From Agarivorans sp. Toyoura001 (GTDB lineage Bacteria; Pseudomonadota; Gammaproteobacteria; Enterobacterales; Celerinatantimonadaceae): DNA of 64,000 nucleotides. Position numbers and translations under genes: made by a program. Below the pieces are notes generated by a model. That model saw nothing but the letters and a program-made list of their open reading frames with translations, did no database searches and was not told the DNA's origin. Shown piece by piece: positions 8,809 to 17,014 of the stretch (positions are counted from its first letter, which is position 1; each line of letters opens with the position of its first letter). Location: the NCBI RefSeq assembly GCF_005405585.1, contig NZ_BJEQ01000004.1:62001-126000 (forward strand). Direction: 5' to 3'.

Positions 8809-9477
8809 CTACAAGACCGGGTTTTTAAATAAACGCCTAGCGCTTAACTCGAACAACTGGCGCATGGCAATGGCGAGCAATAAGTAAATCAGTGCCGTCA
8901 CTAAATAGGATTCAAAGCTGAGAAAATTGCGCGATTGTATAAAGTTGGCAGAAAAGGTGAGCTCTTCTACCGATATCTGCGATACCACGGCAGAGCCCAG
9001 CATGACTATGATGCATTGGCTTACTAGCGCAGGATAAATTCTTTGAATAGCGGTAGGAAGTACGATGCGACTAAAAATGTGCCAGTGACTTAACCCTAAG
9101 GTTTTACCCGCTTCCCATTGGCCTTTTGGTGTGGCTTCAATCCCCGCGCGAATAATTTCGGTGAGGTAAGCGCCAAGGTTTATTACCATCGCCAAACAGC
9201 CTGCTTGCCATGCGCTAAGTTTAAGCCCTAGCGCTGGCAGGCCAAAAAAGATAAAGAATAACTGCACAATAAAGGGGGTATTTCGAATCACTTCTACATA
9301 GGCGCTAATCAGCCACCGCAACCAAGCTTTGTTACTTATTCTCCCTGCCGCACCTGCAGTGCCAAGCAGTATTCCTGCAAAGGTGGAATACACGGTTAGC
9401 TCGGCGGTGGTTAATAAACCTTTGGCGAGCTCGGGTAAGTAGGGCAGTAGGCCGCTAAAGTCCAGTTGGTAGCTCAT
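8809..9477 (-). CDS. ABC transporter permease (polar amino acid type), first
   Basis: A 222-residue permease paralogous to its neighbour: NTPFIVQLFFIFFGLPALG and an EAA loop, EAGKTLGLSHWHIFSRIVLP. The two permeases would pair as a heterodimer. It lies 15 bases downstream of the substrate-binding protein gene. It does not show the specificity by itself. Confidence 0.93.
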   Translation of the reverse strand: MSYQLDFSGLLPYLPELAKGLLTTAELTVYSTFAGILLGTAGAAGRISNKAWLRWLISAYVEVIRNTPFIVQLFFIFFGLPALGLKLSAWQAGCLAMVINLGAYLTEIIRAGIEATPKGQWEAGKTLGLSHWHIFSRIVLPTAIQRIYPALVSQCIIVMLGSAVVSQISVEELTFSANFIQSRNFLSFESYLVTALIYLLLAIAMRQLFELSARRLFKNPVL

Positions 9478-9492
9478 TATGCGCTCCTTGTC

Positions 9493-10278
9493 TTATAGTT
9501 CTTTAGGCAACGAGGTTTTAAACCAGGCCAGTGATAGGCGCTCTAGCTCACCACTGCTTTTCGCTTGGGCAATTAAGCCGTTCACTTTGTCTACTAAAGC
9601 TTGCTCGCCTTTAAGTACACCAACATAACAAGGTGAGTTTTTAAGTAAAAACTTGGTTTCAGGCTTGCGGGTAGGCACGCGCTTGGCGATTTCAGTGGCG
9701 ACCAAGTTACCGGTAGCAATCAGTTCAACTTGGCCAGATAGGTAAGCAGAAAGGGTGGTGTTGTTATCTTCAAAGCGCTTAATGGTCGTGGTGTTGTCGA
9801 CCAGTTTACTTAACTCAATATCTTCAACAGCGCCACGGGTTACGCCTATGGTTTTGCCTGCAAGTTCTTGGGCTGAGCTTACCGTTACGTCTTCAGCACC
9901 AAATACCCCTAAGAAAAAAGGCGCGTAGGCTTCACTAAAGTCGATGGCTTTTTCGCGCTCTGGGTTTTTACCAAGGCTAGAAATTACCAAATCTACCTTA
10001 CGTGTTTGTAAGTAAGGGATGCGGTTGGCGCTGGTCACCGGCACTAGCTCCAGCTTTACATCCAGTTGTTCGGCTAAATAACGCGCCATATCAATGTCAT
10101 AACCCATCGGTTGTAGGTCACTGCCCACAGAGCCAAAAGGAGGGAAATCCTGAGGTACCGCCACTTTTAGTACACCGCGTTCCATAAGTGTTGATAGTTG
10201 GTCGGCTTGACTTACGGTGCTGGTTAGGGCGCAGACTAGGATAGCGGCGCTAGCAATCAATTTTTTTAAAGTAAACAT
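9493..10278 (-). CDS. Periplasmic substrate-binding protein of the ABC importer
   Basis: A 261-residue SBP_bac_3 protein with a signal peptide ending VSQA (about residue 25). The mature part begins with the family pattern GVLKVAVPQDFPPFGSVG, then PMGYDIDMARYLAEQLDVKL and LQTRKVDLVISSLGKNPER. First gene of the four-gene importer operon. AAGGAAG precedes the ATG. In a ureide neighbourhood allantoate, ureidoglycolate or a related compound is a plausible ligand; the family itself mostly binds polar amino acids. Confidence 0.93.
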   Translation of the reverse strand: MFTLKKLIASAAILVCALTSTVSQADQLSTLMERGVLKVAVPQDFPPFGSVGSDLQPMGYDIDMARYLAEQLDVKLELVPVTSANRIPYLQTRKVDLVISSLGKNPEREKAIDFSEAYAPFFLGVFGAEDVTVSSAQELAGKTIGVTRGAVEDIELSKLVDNTTTIKRFEDNNTTLSAYLSGQVELIATGNLVATEIAKRVPTRKPETKFLLKNSPCYVGVLKGEQALVDKVNGLIAQAKSSGELERLSLAWFKTSLPKEL

Positions 10279-10304
10279 AGGGCTTCCTTAGCGGATTAAA
10301 TTTA

Positions 10305-10349
10305 AATGAAACGAATGAATCTATATTTCTATCGTTGCAACGAATGAGC
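10305..10349 (-). promoter_or_regulatory. Promoter region and candidate tandem RpiR operators of the importer operon
   Basis: AATGAAACGAATGAAT at 10305-10320 is followed 29 bases later by a partial copy at 10334-10349 that shares AACGAATGA exactly. They lie 27-71 bases upstream of the binding-protein ATG, where a repressor would act. A close relative occurs before alc. Confidence 0.45.
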
Positions 10350-10461
10350 CTAAGATCATCTGTATGAATAACTATTTAGCTAATTGTTTAATAACAATGG
10401 CTTAGCGTATTTTTGTAGGCTGTTGTTTGCTTTGGGATTGGAGAGTACGCAGATTATTCAC

Positions 10462-10492
10462 CCACTTTGGTGCCGAGTAACGACCAAAGTGG
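10462..10492. repeat. Inverted repeat CCACTTTGGT/ACCAAAGTGG
   Basis: Perfect 10-bp arms at 10462-10471 and 10483-10492 with an 11-bp spacer, a geometry typical of dimeric regulator operators. It lies 230-260 bases before the spondin operon start. Confidence 0.5.
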
Positions 10493-10495
10493 TGC

Positions 10496-10523
10496 AATGA
10501 ATACCACTAAAGTGGTATTCATT
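10496..10523. repeat. Near-perfect palindrome AATGAATACCACT-AA-AGTGGTATTCATT
   Basis: 13-bp arms with a 2-base centre. It lies four bases after the preceding inverted repeat and shares the AAGTGG core with it. No T-tract follows, so a protein-binding site fits better than a terminator. Confidence 0.55.
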
Positions 10524-10720
10524 ATTGCTGTTTAAGTCAGTAGATATTTATCTGTACCGTTATAAAAGGAATATTTTTAATTAAGTTTTAGTCTTAACTA
10601 TTTGATTTAAATTGAAAATGTATTCTGTGATGAAAAAGTGATAACTCTGTGAATTGGTTGGGACATGTGCTTCTTATACTGGATTTGACTGTTAAATAAG
10701 GACCGCAAAAGGAGCGAACC

Positions 10721-11419
10721 ATGGATCTCAAGTCATCGTTGTTAGCAATGCCATTGATTGCTGTAAGTACATTAAGCCAAGCCGCAGTGGTAGACGTTAA
10801 AATCACTAACCTTACCCAAGGTATCTATTACACACCGCTATTAGTTACTGCACATACCTCTGACGCACATTTGTTCGAAGTAGGCCAAACCGCCTCTTCA
10901 GCTCTGCAAGCAATGGCTGAAGGTGGCGATATCTCTGGTCTACAAACCATTGCCGACGGTATATCTGCTGTTTCATCGGCTAACCCTGCTGGTGGCTTAC
11001 TTGCCCCAACTGAATACGCAATGGTTAGTGATTTAGACACTGGCAGTAATACTCACCTCAGTATCGTGGCAATGTTATTGCCAACTAACGATGGTTTTGT
11101 GGGTAAAGATAGCTGGGAAATTCCGAGCGAAGCCGGCACTTATACCTTCTACATGAATGGTTATGACGCTGGTACCGAAGCCAACGATGAAATTGTAAAC
11201 GGTGGTGGTATGTCTGGTGTTCCAGGTATTCCAGCTAACCCCGGCATGAACGGAGGTACTGGTGGTAGCGGCGTAGCAACCGCTTCAGCTAATACTAAAA
11301 TTCATATTCACCCTGGTAACGTAGGTGACCAAGACGCAGCTGGCGGCATGAGCGATTTAGATAGCCGCATTCACCGTTGGTTAAACCCAGTGGCTAAAGT
11401 AGTTGTTACCGTTAAGTAA
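10721..11419 (+). CDS. Secreted spondin-domain protein (first copy)
   Basis: A 232-residue protein with a signal peptide (cut after TLSQA, about residue 21) and a Spondin_N domain: VDVKITNLTQGIYYTPLLVT, HLFEVGQTAS, LQAMAEGGD and the closing DLDSRIHRWLNPVAKVVVTV. A Gly/Pro-rich insert near residues 163-185 follows YDAGTEANDE. Spondin_N domains are known from animal matrix proteins; bacterial versions have no settled role. The next gene is a lipoprotein paralogue 13 bases on, and a two-component system follows. Probably periplasmic or released. Confidence 0.85.
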   Translation: MDLKSSLLAMPLIAVSTLSQAAVVDVKITNLTQGIYYTPLLVTAHTSDAHLFEVGQTASSALQAMAEGGDISGLQTIADGISAVSSANPAGGLLAPTEYAMVSDLDTGSNTHLSIVAMLLPTNDGFVGKDSWEIPSEAGTYTFYMNGYDAGTEANDEIVNGGGMSGVPGIPANPGMNGGTGGSGVATASANTKIHIHPGNVGDQDAAGGMSDLDSRIHRWLNPVAKVVVTVK

Positions 11420-11432
11420 TTAAGGAGGATCT

Positions 11433-12140
11433 ATGGCTATCTCAAGTTTTGCAAAGAGAGCCTTGGCCGTAGCGGTAATGGCGGCAGGACTAAGTGCATG
11501 TGGCAGTGATGATGACACCATTGTTGTATTGCCACCCGATACACTAGACTTTGAAGTCACCGTGTACAACGACACCGCGGCACAACCTTTATCACCAGTA
11601 GTGGTAGGTATACACGGTGCTACGATGAGTTTGTGGTCGGTAGGTTTATCTGCGAGTGTACCCTTAGAAACCATGGCTGAAGGCGGAAACGCTGCCGACT
11701 TAGCGGCGATGTTTACCGATACTAACGTTGCAGTACTAGGTGCAGGGGCTATTGGCCCAGGTAATTACGAAAAACTAATGATTAGTGCTGAAGATCGCAC
11801 TGAGATGAAATTATCCCTAGCAAGCATGATGGTAAACACAAATGATGCGTTTACTGGTTTGAATGCTATTGATGTTTCAGGCTTAATGGTAGGCGACAGC
11901 ATGAGTTACACGCTACCCGCTTACGATGCTGGCACGGAAGCAAACAGTGAAGCAATGGGTTCTATTCCTGGCCCAGCAGACGGCGGCGAAGGCTTTAACG
12001 CAGCCCGAGATGATACGATGAACAAAGTTTCTCGCCATCCCGGTCTAGTAACCCAAGCCGACGACGCAATGTCAGTATTGCTGCCTGATCATCGAATCTC
12101 AGGCACTGTTGGGCGCGTAGTCATTACTCGTACCAACTAA
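11433..12140 (+). CDS. Spondin-domain lipoprotein (second copy)
   Basis: A 235-residue paralogue of the upstream protein. The lipobox LSAC (Cys 23) is followed by GSDDD, which predicts outer-membrane anchoring. The domain shows FEVTVYNDTAAQPLSPVVVG, ETMAEGGN, PAYDAGTEANSEAMG, SRHPGLVTQADDA and DHRISGTVGRVVITR, matching the first copy block by block. AAGGAGG precedes the ATG. A membrane-bound and a soluble copy side by side suggest a binding or sensing pair. No enzymatic motif is seen. Confidence 0.85.
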   Translation: MAISSFAKRALAVAVMAAGLSACGSDDDTIVVLPPDTLDFEVTVYNDTAAQPLSPVVVGIHGATMSLWSVGLSASVPLETMAEGGNAADLAAMFTDTNVAVLGAGAIGPGNYEKLMISAEDRTEMKLSLASMMVNTNDAFTGLNAIDVSGLMVGDSMSYTLPAYDAGTEANSEAMGSIPGPADGGEGFNAARDDTMNKVSRHPGLVTQADDAMSVLLPDHRISGTVGRVVITRTN

Positions 12141-12152
12141 TACTGTTTGTTA

Positions 12153-12180
12153 TTACGCCCGTGCTGCGGTGCGGGCGTAA
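12153..12180 (+). terminator. Hairpin between spondin genes and the two-component system
   Basis: TTACGCCCG and CGGGCGTAA form a perfect 9-bp stem with a 10-base loop, 13 bases after the lipoprotein stop. There is no T-run, so it could reduce rather than end transcription into the regulator genes. Confidence 0.5.
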
Positions 12181-12219
12181 CTATTTGGTCTGTCTATAAA
12201 TACAAGGAAAGGAGCCTGT

Positions 12220-12921
12220 ATGTCCCCTCGGATCCTGGTCATTGAAGACGACCACGATATTAATAACCTGATCACCATGAACCTGAGTGACATGATGTAT
12301 CAGGTAGAAAGTTGTGAAAACGGTTCGGAAGGTTTTGCCAAAGCCAGCCAAGACAACTTTGATTTAATCGTTCTCGACTTAATGTTGCCCGGCATGGATG
12401 GCCTAGATATTTGCCGCCAACTGCGCGCGCAACAACAAAACACCCCAATTTTAATGCTTACCGCTCGAGACTCTGAAGCCGACCGTGTGGTGGGTTTAGA
12501 AATGGGCGCAGACGACTACCTCACCAAACCCTTTAGTGTACGGGAGCTACAAGCGCGGGTTAAAGCCATGTTGCGCCGAGTAGATATGTTGATTCAAAGT
12601 CAAAACCAGCCTGCACCCAGTGTGATGCAATGGAAAGATTTAACTATCGATGTCGCCCGCCGCTTAGTGTCGGTGCGCGACCAAGCCGTTGAACTTACCT
12701 CTACCGAGTTTGATTTACTGCATCACTTAGCCAAGTCACCCGGTTTGGTATTTAGTCGCGCACAGCTGCTTGACCAAGTGTGGGGATATAAACACAGTGG
12801 ATACGAACATACGGTGAACTCTCATATCAACCGCTTACGCACTAAATTAGAAAGCGATCCGTCTAATCCTGAATATGTGCTCACCGTGTGGGGAGTAGGG
12901 TACAAGTTTAATGATGTTTAA
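12220..12921 (+). CDS. OmpR-family response regulator
   Basis: A 233-residue regulator. The receiver domain starts ILVIEDDHD; the phosphoacceptor is Asp53 in LIVLDLMLPGMDG, with Thr in LMLTARD and Lys in DYLTKPF. The C-terminal Trans_reg_C winged helix ends VLTVWGVGYKFND. AAGGAGCC precedes the ATG. Its end overlaps the histidine kinase start by 11 bases, so the two form a coupled pair. The nearest candidate targets are the spondin genes upstream and their inverted repeats. Confidence 0.96.
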   Translation: MSPRILVIEDDHDINNLITMNLSDMMYQVESCENGSEGFAKASQDNFDLIVLDLMLPGMDGLDICRQLRAQQQNTPILMLTARDSEADRVVGLEMGADDYLTKPFSVRELQARVKAMLRRVDMLIQSQNQPAPSVMQWKDLTIDVARRLVSVRDQAVELTSTEFDLLHHLAKSPGLVFSRAQLLDQVWGYKHSGYEHTVNSHINRLRTKLESDPSNPEYVLTVWGVGYKFNDV

Positions 12922-14404
12922 ATTTATTAGTTCTTTTTACAGCAAACTAATGCTGGCGGTAGTAGTGTGCTTTATCCTTGCCGGTGGCCTGTTGTTAGGT
13001 TTGGCTCACCAAAGCTCGCAGCAATACCAAAATGAAATTGAGCAGAAGCTGCACCTACAATTGGCCGAACATTTGGTGCACGACAGCCAGTTATTCAAAG
13101 ACGGGCAGCTTGACCCCAAAGCAATTAAACAAGCTTTTCATTCAATGATGATTCTTGGCCCTAGCTTTGAGTTTTATATTCTCGACACCAGCGGCAACGT
13201 GGTGACCTACTCAGCAGATCCCAGTAAAATTAAACGTAAGCAAGTAGCCTTAAAACCGATCCGTCACTTTATTAATGGCGACAGCGCCATGCCGATTATT
13301 GGAGACGACCCGCGCTCCAGCAGCCGACGAAAGATTTTTTCGGTGGCCGAAATTCATGAAGGAAGCAAAGTTAAAGGTTACTTGTACATCATTATTGGTG
13401 GTGAGATATACGATAGCGTGGCCGAGCTATTGCAGGGCAGCCACATAATGAAGCTGAGCATGCTGGGCTTACTGTTCATCCTTGGATTTAGTTTGCTGGT
13501 GGTATTTCTTATATTTGGTTTGCTCACCAAACCCTTGCGCCGCTTGGCTAAAGATATCGATCAATTCCAGCATGTGGGTTTGGAACAAAGCTCGAACATA
13601 GCGGGGCATTGGCAAGATAACTCACACGACGAAGTACAAAAGTTGGGGGCGGCATTTAGCGATATGGCCACCACCATTAAAGGCCAATACCAAAAGGTAA
13701 AAGATACCGATCAATTGCGCCGCGAGCTTATTTCTTATGTATCTCACGATTTACGTACACCACTTGCATCGCTGCAGGGCTATTTAGAAACTTGGCAATT
13801 AAAACATAAAGATTTGTCGGCCGAAGAAGGCGAGCAATTGATTAAAGTGGCATTGAGTAGCGCCCGTAAAACCTCTAGTTTGGTGGAACAGCTATTTGAA
13901 CTCGCTCACCTCGACAGTGACTCCGCCACCATTAACGAAGAGCCAGTGGCCATTGCAGAGCTGGCACAAGATGTCATTCAAAAGCTCGAGTTAGCGGCTC
14001 ATAAAAAGAACGTAAGCATGCGTGTGGACCCGCAAGACCCATCGCTGCTCGCGTGTGCTGATATTCAACGCATTGAGCGGGTATTTACTAACTTACTGGA
14101 AAACTCGATTCGCCATTGTAGTGATGGAGATGAAATTAAGGTGCTAATTAGTCCAGCACAGCAAAGTGACAAACTGTTAATTACCGTGAGTGATACCGGC
14201 ACCGGTATACCCGCCGATGACTTACCGCATATTTTTGACGCCCACTATCGCGCGGCTAATCGCGCGAAAGATAAAAGTTCGCACGGGGGTTTAGGTTTGG
14301 CAATTGCTAAGCGAATTGTGCAATTGCATCGGTCTTCTATTAGTGTTGAGTCAACCTTAGGCGAGGGCACTCGCTTTAGTTTTAGCTTAGACAAACCCAT
14401 GTAA
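12911..14404 (+). CDS. Membrane sensor histidine kinase
   Basis: A 497-residue kinase: TM1 (about 13-31), a periplasmic sensor region of about 145 residues, TM2 (about 179-205), HAMP, then HisKA with phosphoacceptor His279 in SYVSHDLRTPL, and HATPase with N box NLLENSIRH, G1 DTGTGIP and G2 GGLGLAIAKRIVQLH. The sensor region resembles no ligand-binding fold I recognise. It partners the overlapping response regulator and would signal an envelope or extracellular cue, possibly linked to the spondin proteins. Confidence 0.95.
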   Translation: MMFKFISSFYSKLMLAVVVCFILAGGLLLGLAHQSSQQYQNEIEQKLHLQLAEHLVHDSQLFKDGQLDPKAIKQAFHSMMILGPSFEFYILDTSGNVVTYSADPSKIKRKQVALKPIRHFINGDSAMPIIGDDPRSSSRRKIFSVAEIHEGSKVKGYLYIIIGGEIYDSVAELLQGSHIMKLSMLGLLFILGFSLLVVFLIFGLLTKPLRRLAKDIDQFQHVGLEQSSNIAGHWQDNSHDEVQKLGAAFSDMATTIKGQYQKVKDTDQLRRELISYVSHDLRTPLASLQGYLETWQLKHKDLSAEEGEQLIKVALSSARKTSSLVEQLFELAHLDSDSATINEEPVAIAELAQDVIQKLELAAHKKNVSMRVDPQDPSLLACADIQRIERVFTNLLENSIRHCSDGDEIKVLISPAQQSDKLLITVSDTGTGIPADDLPHIFDAHYRAANRAKDKSSHGGLGLAIAKRIVQLHRSSISVESTLGEGTRFSFSLDKPM

Positions 14405-14433
14405 GCGCCCCTACCTGACACGTATACACTAAC

Positions 14434-14460
14434 AAGCCAGCGAATACTCGCTGGCTTTTT
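14434..14460 (+). terminator. Terminator of the spondin/two-component operon
   Basis: AAGCCAGCGA and TCGCTGGCTT form a 10-bp stem around ATAC, followed by T residues, 29 bases after the kinase stop. Confidence 0.88.
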
Positions 14461-14635
14461 GGTTTTGCTTAGCGTTTATTTCAGCGTTGTTTTATAGGGC
14501 GAAATACACAAACGCTGCCTAACAAATAAACTATGCGCTCACTGCATAACTTAAGTGACAAAAATTCATTTGGAACATGTCATCGACTTCCTTACACTCC
14601 GCGCTTCTTTTTATTGTTTGTAACTAATAACGCCC

Positions 14636-14827
14636 ATGTTTTCGCAATCTACCCTTGCTCAAGTATTAAGAATACTCACCTTATTGAGTTTGTCTTTGCT
14701 GCTGGTACATCACTCGCCAAGCTTATTAAAGCTGTTGGCCGAGCAAGCTATGAATAGCGGTTGCCACCAAATGAATGATGAAGGCATGCATAGCAGCCAC
14801 CATCACTCTCATCATCAACATCATTAA
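14636..14827 (+). CDS. Small His-rich membrane protein
   Basis: A 63-residue protein: one hydrophobic helix (about residues 8-31, ILTLLSLSLLLVHHSPSLL), then a polar tail with Cys43 and the terminal cluster HSSHHHSHHQHH. The tail looks like a metal-binding stretch. It ends 18 bases before the MFS gene and is probably co-transcribed with it. An alternative overlapping frame (14533-14757) has no comparable features. I do not recognise the family; a role in binding metal for the transporter is speculation. Confidence 0.55.
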   Translation: MFSQSTLAQVLRILTLLSLSLLLVHHSPSLLKLLAEQAMNSGCHQMNDEGMHSSHHHSHHQHH

Positions 14828-14845
14828 AGTAAGTAAGAAGGCACA

Positions 14846-16054
14846 ATGAGTATTTTTCGATTTCCCATTCTAGTTTGGCTTGGCATTGGCATTCTGGTGA
14901 TATGCCTAGGTATTAGGCAGTCTTTTGGCATATTTATGATGCCAGTGTCTGAGCACTTTCAACTGGGTAGAGAGTTCTTTAGTTTTGCTATTGCGCTGCA
15001 AAATTTACTGTTTGGCGTATTTCAGCCCTTTGTGGGCATGGCTGCCGACAAATGGGGCGCTAAAAGAGTGATTATTTTAGGTGCTATTGCTTACGCTTTA
15101 GGCCTGTATTTAAGCTCTATCGCAGCTGAACCAAGCATGCTGTATTTGTCGCTAGGGGTATTAGTTGGGGCGGGGCTAAGCGCCACCAGTTATGTGATTG
15201 TATTAGGCGCAGTGGCTAAGGTAGTACCGGCCAAACATGCCGCCAAAGCCTTTGGGTTAACCACCGCTGCAGGCTCTTTTGGTATGTTTGCAATGATACC
15301 AGGTGCCCAACTAATGATGAGCCAAGTAGGCTGGCAGGGAGCACTTCAAGGCTTTGCCTTGTTATGTGCAGTAATGATTGCCTTTGCCATGTTCATGAAA
15401 ACGGCAAAACCTAGCACTGACAATCAAACTGTATTAGACGACAAGCAAACGCTAAAAGAGTCCTTATCAGAGGCGTTTTCTCATAAAGGCTATTGGCTGA
15501 TTCACGCGGGCTTTTTTGTGTGTGGTTTTCATGTGATGTTTATTGCTACGCACTTACCGAGCTACTTGGCCGATAAAAATTTAAGCGCAACCACCGGGGC
15601 AATGGCTTTAGCCTATGTGGGTATCTTCAATATTTTTGGTTCGTATTTCTGGGGCGTAATGGGCGATAGGTTTAGTAAGCGCCATGTTATGTCGGCCTTG
15701 TACCTAATGCGAACCCTAGTCATCGCCGGATTTGTCACCCTACCGGTTACCGAGAGCAGCGCGGCTATTTTTGGTGGGGCAATTGGCTTTTGTTGGTTGG
15801 GTACAGTGCCATTAACCTCTGGATTGGTGAGACAAATGTTTGGTGCACGGTATCTCTCTACCTTATACGGTTTAGTATTTTTTACCCATCAGGTAGGCAG
15901 TTTTCTGGGCGCCTGGGCAGGCGGGCGTATTTATGATTACTACGGTTCTTACGAACCTATCTGGTGGTCAACTGTAGCACTGGCTTTTATCGCTGCACTG
16001 ATTCATTTACCGATTAATGATAAACCGGTCATGCGTTTGGCAGCTGCGAGTTAA
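14846..16054 (+). CDS. MFS transporter
   Basis: A 402-residue inner-membrane carrier with twelve predicted helices. The loop 2-3 motif is present as GMAADKWGAKRVIILG and its counterpart in the second half as GVMGDRFSKRHVMS. The opening RQSFGIFMMPVSEHF resembles the oxalate/formate antiporter-like and monocarboxylate-type MFS groups. AAGAAGG precedes the ATG. The upstream His-rich mini-protein is a likely operon partner. Substrate unknown. Confidence 0.9.
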   Translation: MSIFRFPILVWLGIGILVICLGIRQSFGIFMMPVSEHFQLGREFFSFAIALQNLLFGVFQPFVGMAADKWGAKRVIILGAIAYALGLYLSSIAAEPSMLYLSLGVLVGAGLSATSYVIVLGAVAKVVPAKHAAKAFGLTTAAGSFGMFAMIPGAQLMMSQVGWQGALQGFALLCAVMIAFAMFMKTAKPSTDNQTVLDDKQTLKESLSEAFSHKGYWLIHAGFFVCGFHVMFIATHLPSYLADKNLSATTGAMALAYVGIFNIFGSYFWGVMGDRFSKRHVMSALYLMRTLVIAGFVTLPVTESSAAIFGGAIGFCWLGTVPLTSGLVRQMFGARYLSTLYGLVFFTHQVGSFLGAWAGGRIYDYYGSYEPIWWSTVALAFIAALIHLPINDKPVMRLAAAS

Positions 16055-16098
16055 GCCTGTTTAGGCATGTATCTGGTCATAAGTGAATCAGCTTAGAC

Positions 16099-16197
16099 AT
16101 TAACGCCGCAAGCACGGGCAAAGGACAGCGGCTTGCCGTGTCGTGGCCTTTGTCTCCGAGGAGCGTAGCGACGAGTTAGTGACTTGCATTGTTATAT
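16099..16197 (-). other. attC-like recombination site of the DUF2971 cassette (attC-1)
   Basis: On the minus strand it runs from TATAACAATGCAAGTCAC to GTGCTTGCGGCGTTAATG. The arms pair as GCAAGtCAC with GTGCTTGC, leaving one extrahelical base, a hallmark of attC hairpins. The outer cores TAAC and GTTA pair, and an inner stem-forming stretch (around CAAAGG/CCTTTG) fills the centre. The DUF2971 stop codon TAA is part of the TAAC core, as is usual in integron cassettes. Confidence 0.75.
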
Positions 16198-16911
16198 TCT
16201 TTCGAAGTCCAAAGCATATTTTGTTTTCGACTTAACTGCTTGATACCACTTCACGTGGGACCATTCTGTACCGGATATCATCTCTCTTAACGTCGATTTA
16301 TCTCGAGCCTCCATTCGAAGCCCAAAGGCGATAGAATTAACTGCTTCTGGATCGAATTGCTTTGCTTCGGATCTATAGAACACAAGCCTGCGTTCTCGCT
16401 CATAGCGCCAACTCGAATACTTGGTGCCCAGAATTGAGTAAAGAATATCGCCAGCGACACTATCTACGTTATTCTCTCCAGGGAGCTGTTCGAAGTACTT
16501 GAAGCGCTCGATAATCTCTTCAAAAGGATACTCGTCTTGGTAAGTCACATCTATTGGTGCGATTGATGAACCTTCTGGCCTTAAAATATGCTCCTTAAAG
16601 CCAATACATACCCCTCTGTGTTCATCAGCATAGTGAGACCACATGAGCTGGTTTTTACGAGCTTTGCTAAATGAGCAGATACCAGTTTTGGCAAGTTGTT
16701 CTTCGATCTTTCTCTTGTACTTCTCGCGTTGCGACGAAGGAAATGGGTAGTGTTCCCAAACTGCATTCAATACTTCATTGAATGATGCTTCACCCTCAAA
16801 CGGATCGTTCAGTGAAGCTGGGGTAGCAAACCATAGCTCACGGTTAAGTAATAACTCCAAACACCCTTTGTCGAACTTGCGGTATTTAAAGAGAATTTTA
16901 GGAAATAACAT
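16192..16911 (-). CDS. DUF2971 protein in an integron-type gene cassette
   Basis: The protein has 239 residues from ATG 16911. The DUF2971 signature is clear: ILFKYRKFDKGCLELLLNRE, then LWFATPASLNDPFEGEA, later LMWSHYADEHRGVCIGF and YSSWRYERERRLVFY. The family's biochemical role is unknown. An upstream in-frame ATG (17052) would make the protein read through an attC site; AGAGGG lies five bases before 16911, so the shorter form is chosen. The stop overlaps attC-1. The cassette would be driven from outside, as none of its own promoter elements are evident. Confidence 0.88.
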   Translation of the reverse strand: MLFPKILFKYRKFDKGCLELLLNRELWFATPASLNDPFEGEASFNEVLNAVWEHYPFPSSQREKYKRKIEEQLAKTGICSFSKARKNQLMWSHYADEHRGVCIGFKEHILRPEGSSIAPIDVTYQDEYPFEEIIERFKYFEQLPGENNVDSVAGDILYSILGTKYSSWRYERERRLVFYRSEAKQFDPEAVNSIAFGLRMEARDKSTLREMISGTEWSHVKWYQAVKSKTKYALDFERI

Positions 16912-16928
16912 AAACCCTCTGGTAAATA

Positions 16929-17014
16929 TAACGCCCCTAAACAGTGGCGAGTTTACGAGTCCAATGCCCGCCGCGCTAGCGGGAAAAGCGGGCATGAACT
17001 GCTTTGGTTTGTTA
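16929..17014 (-). other. attC-like site of the upstream cassette (attC-2)
   Basis: On the minus strand it runs from TAACAAACCAAAGCAGT to ACTGTTTAGGGGCGTTA. CAAA(G)CAGT pairs imperfectly with ACTGTTTAG, and an inner perfect stem ATGCCCGC/GCGGGCAT is present. Length is about 86 bases. The stop codon of the 88-residue cassette protein is embedded in its TAAC core. The neighbouring DUF2971 start lies 18 bases past the GTTA core. Confidence 0.78.

Larger units (their letters stand above)
10279..10720. other. Intergenic region between importer and spondin operons
   Basis: These 442 bases separate divergent operons and hold no convincing gene. The left part carries the candidate RpiR sites. The middle (10462-10523) holds two strong inverted repeats sharing an ACCA/AAGTGG core. 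The right part is AT-rich and ends in AAAGGAGCG, a good ribosome-binding site for the first spondin gene. Confidence 0.7.

Noticed and set aside
14533-14757. 74-codon frame overlapping the His-rich mini-protein
   Set aside because: No ribosome-binding site; the other frame has a clean helix plus His tail and sits right before the MFS gene.
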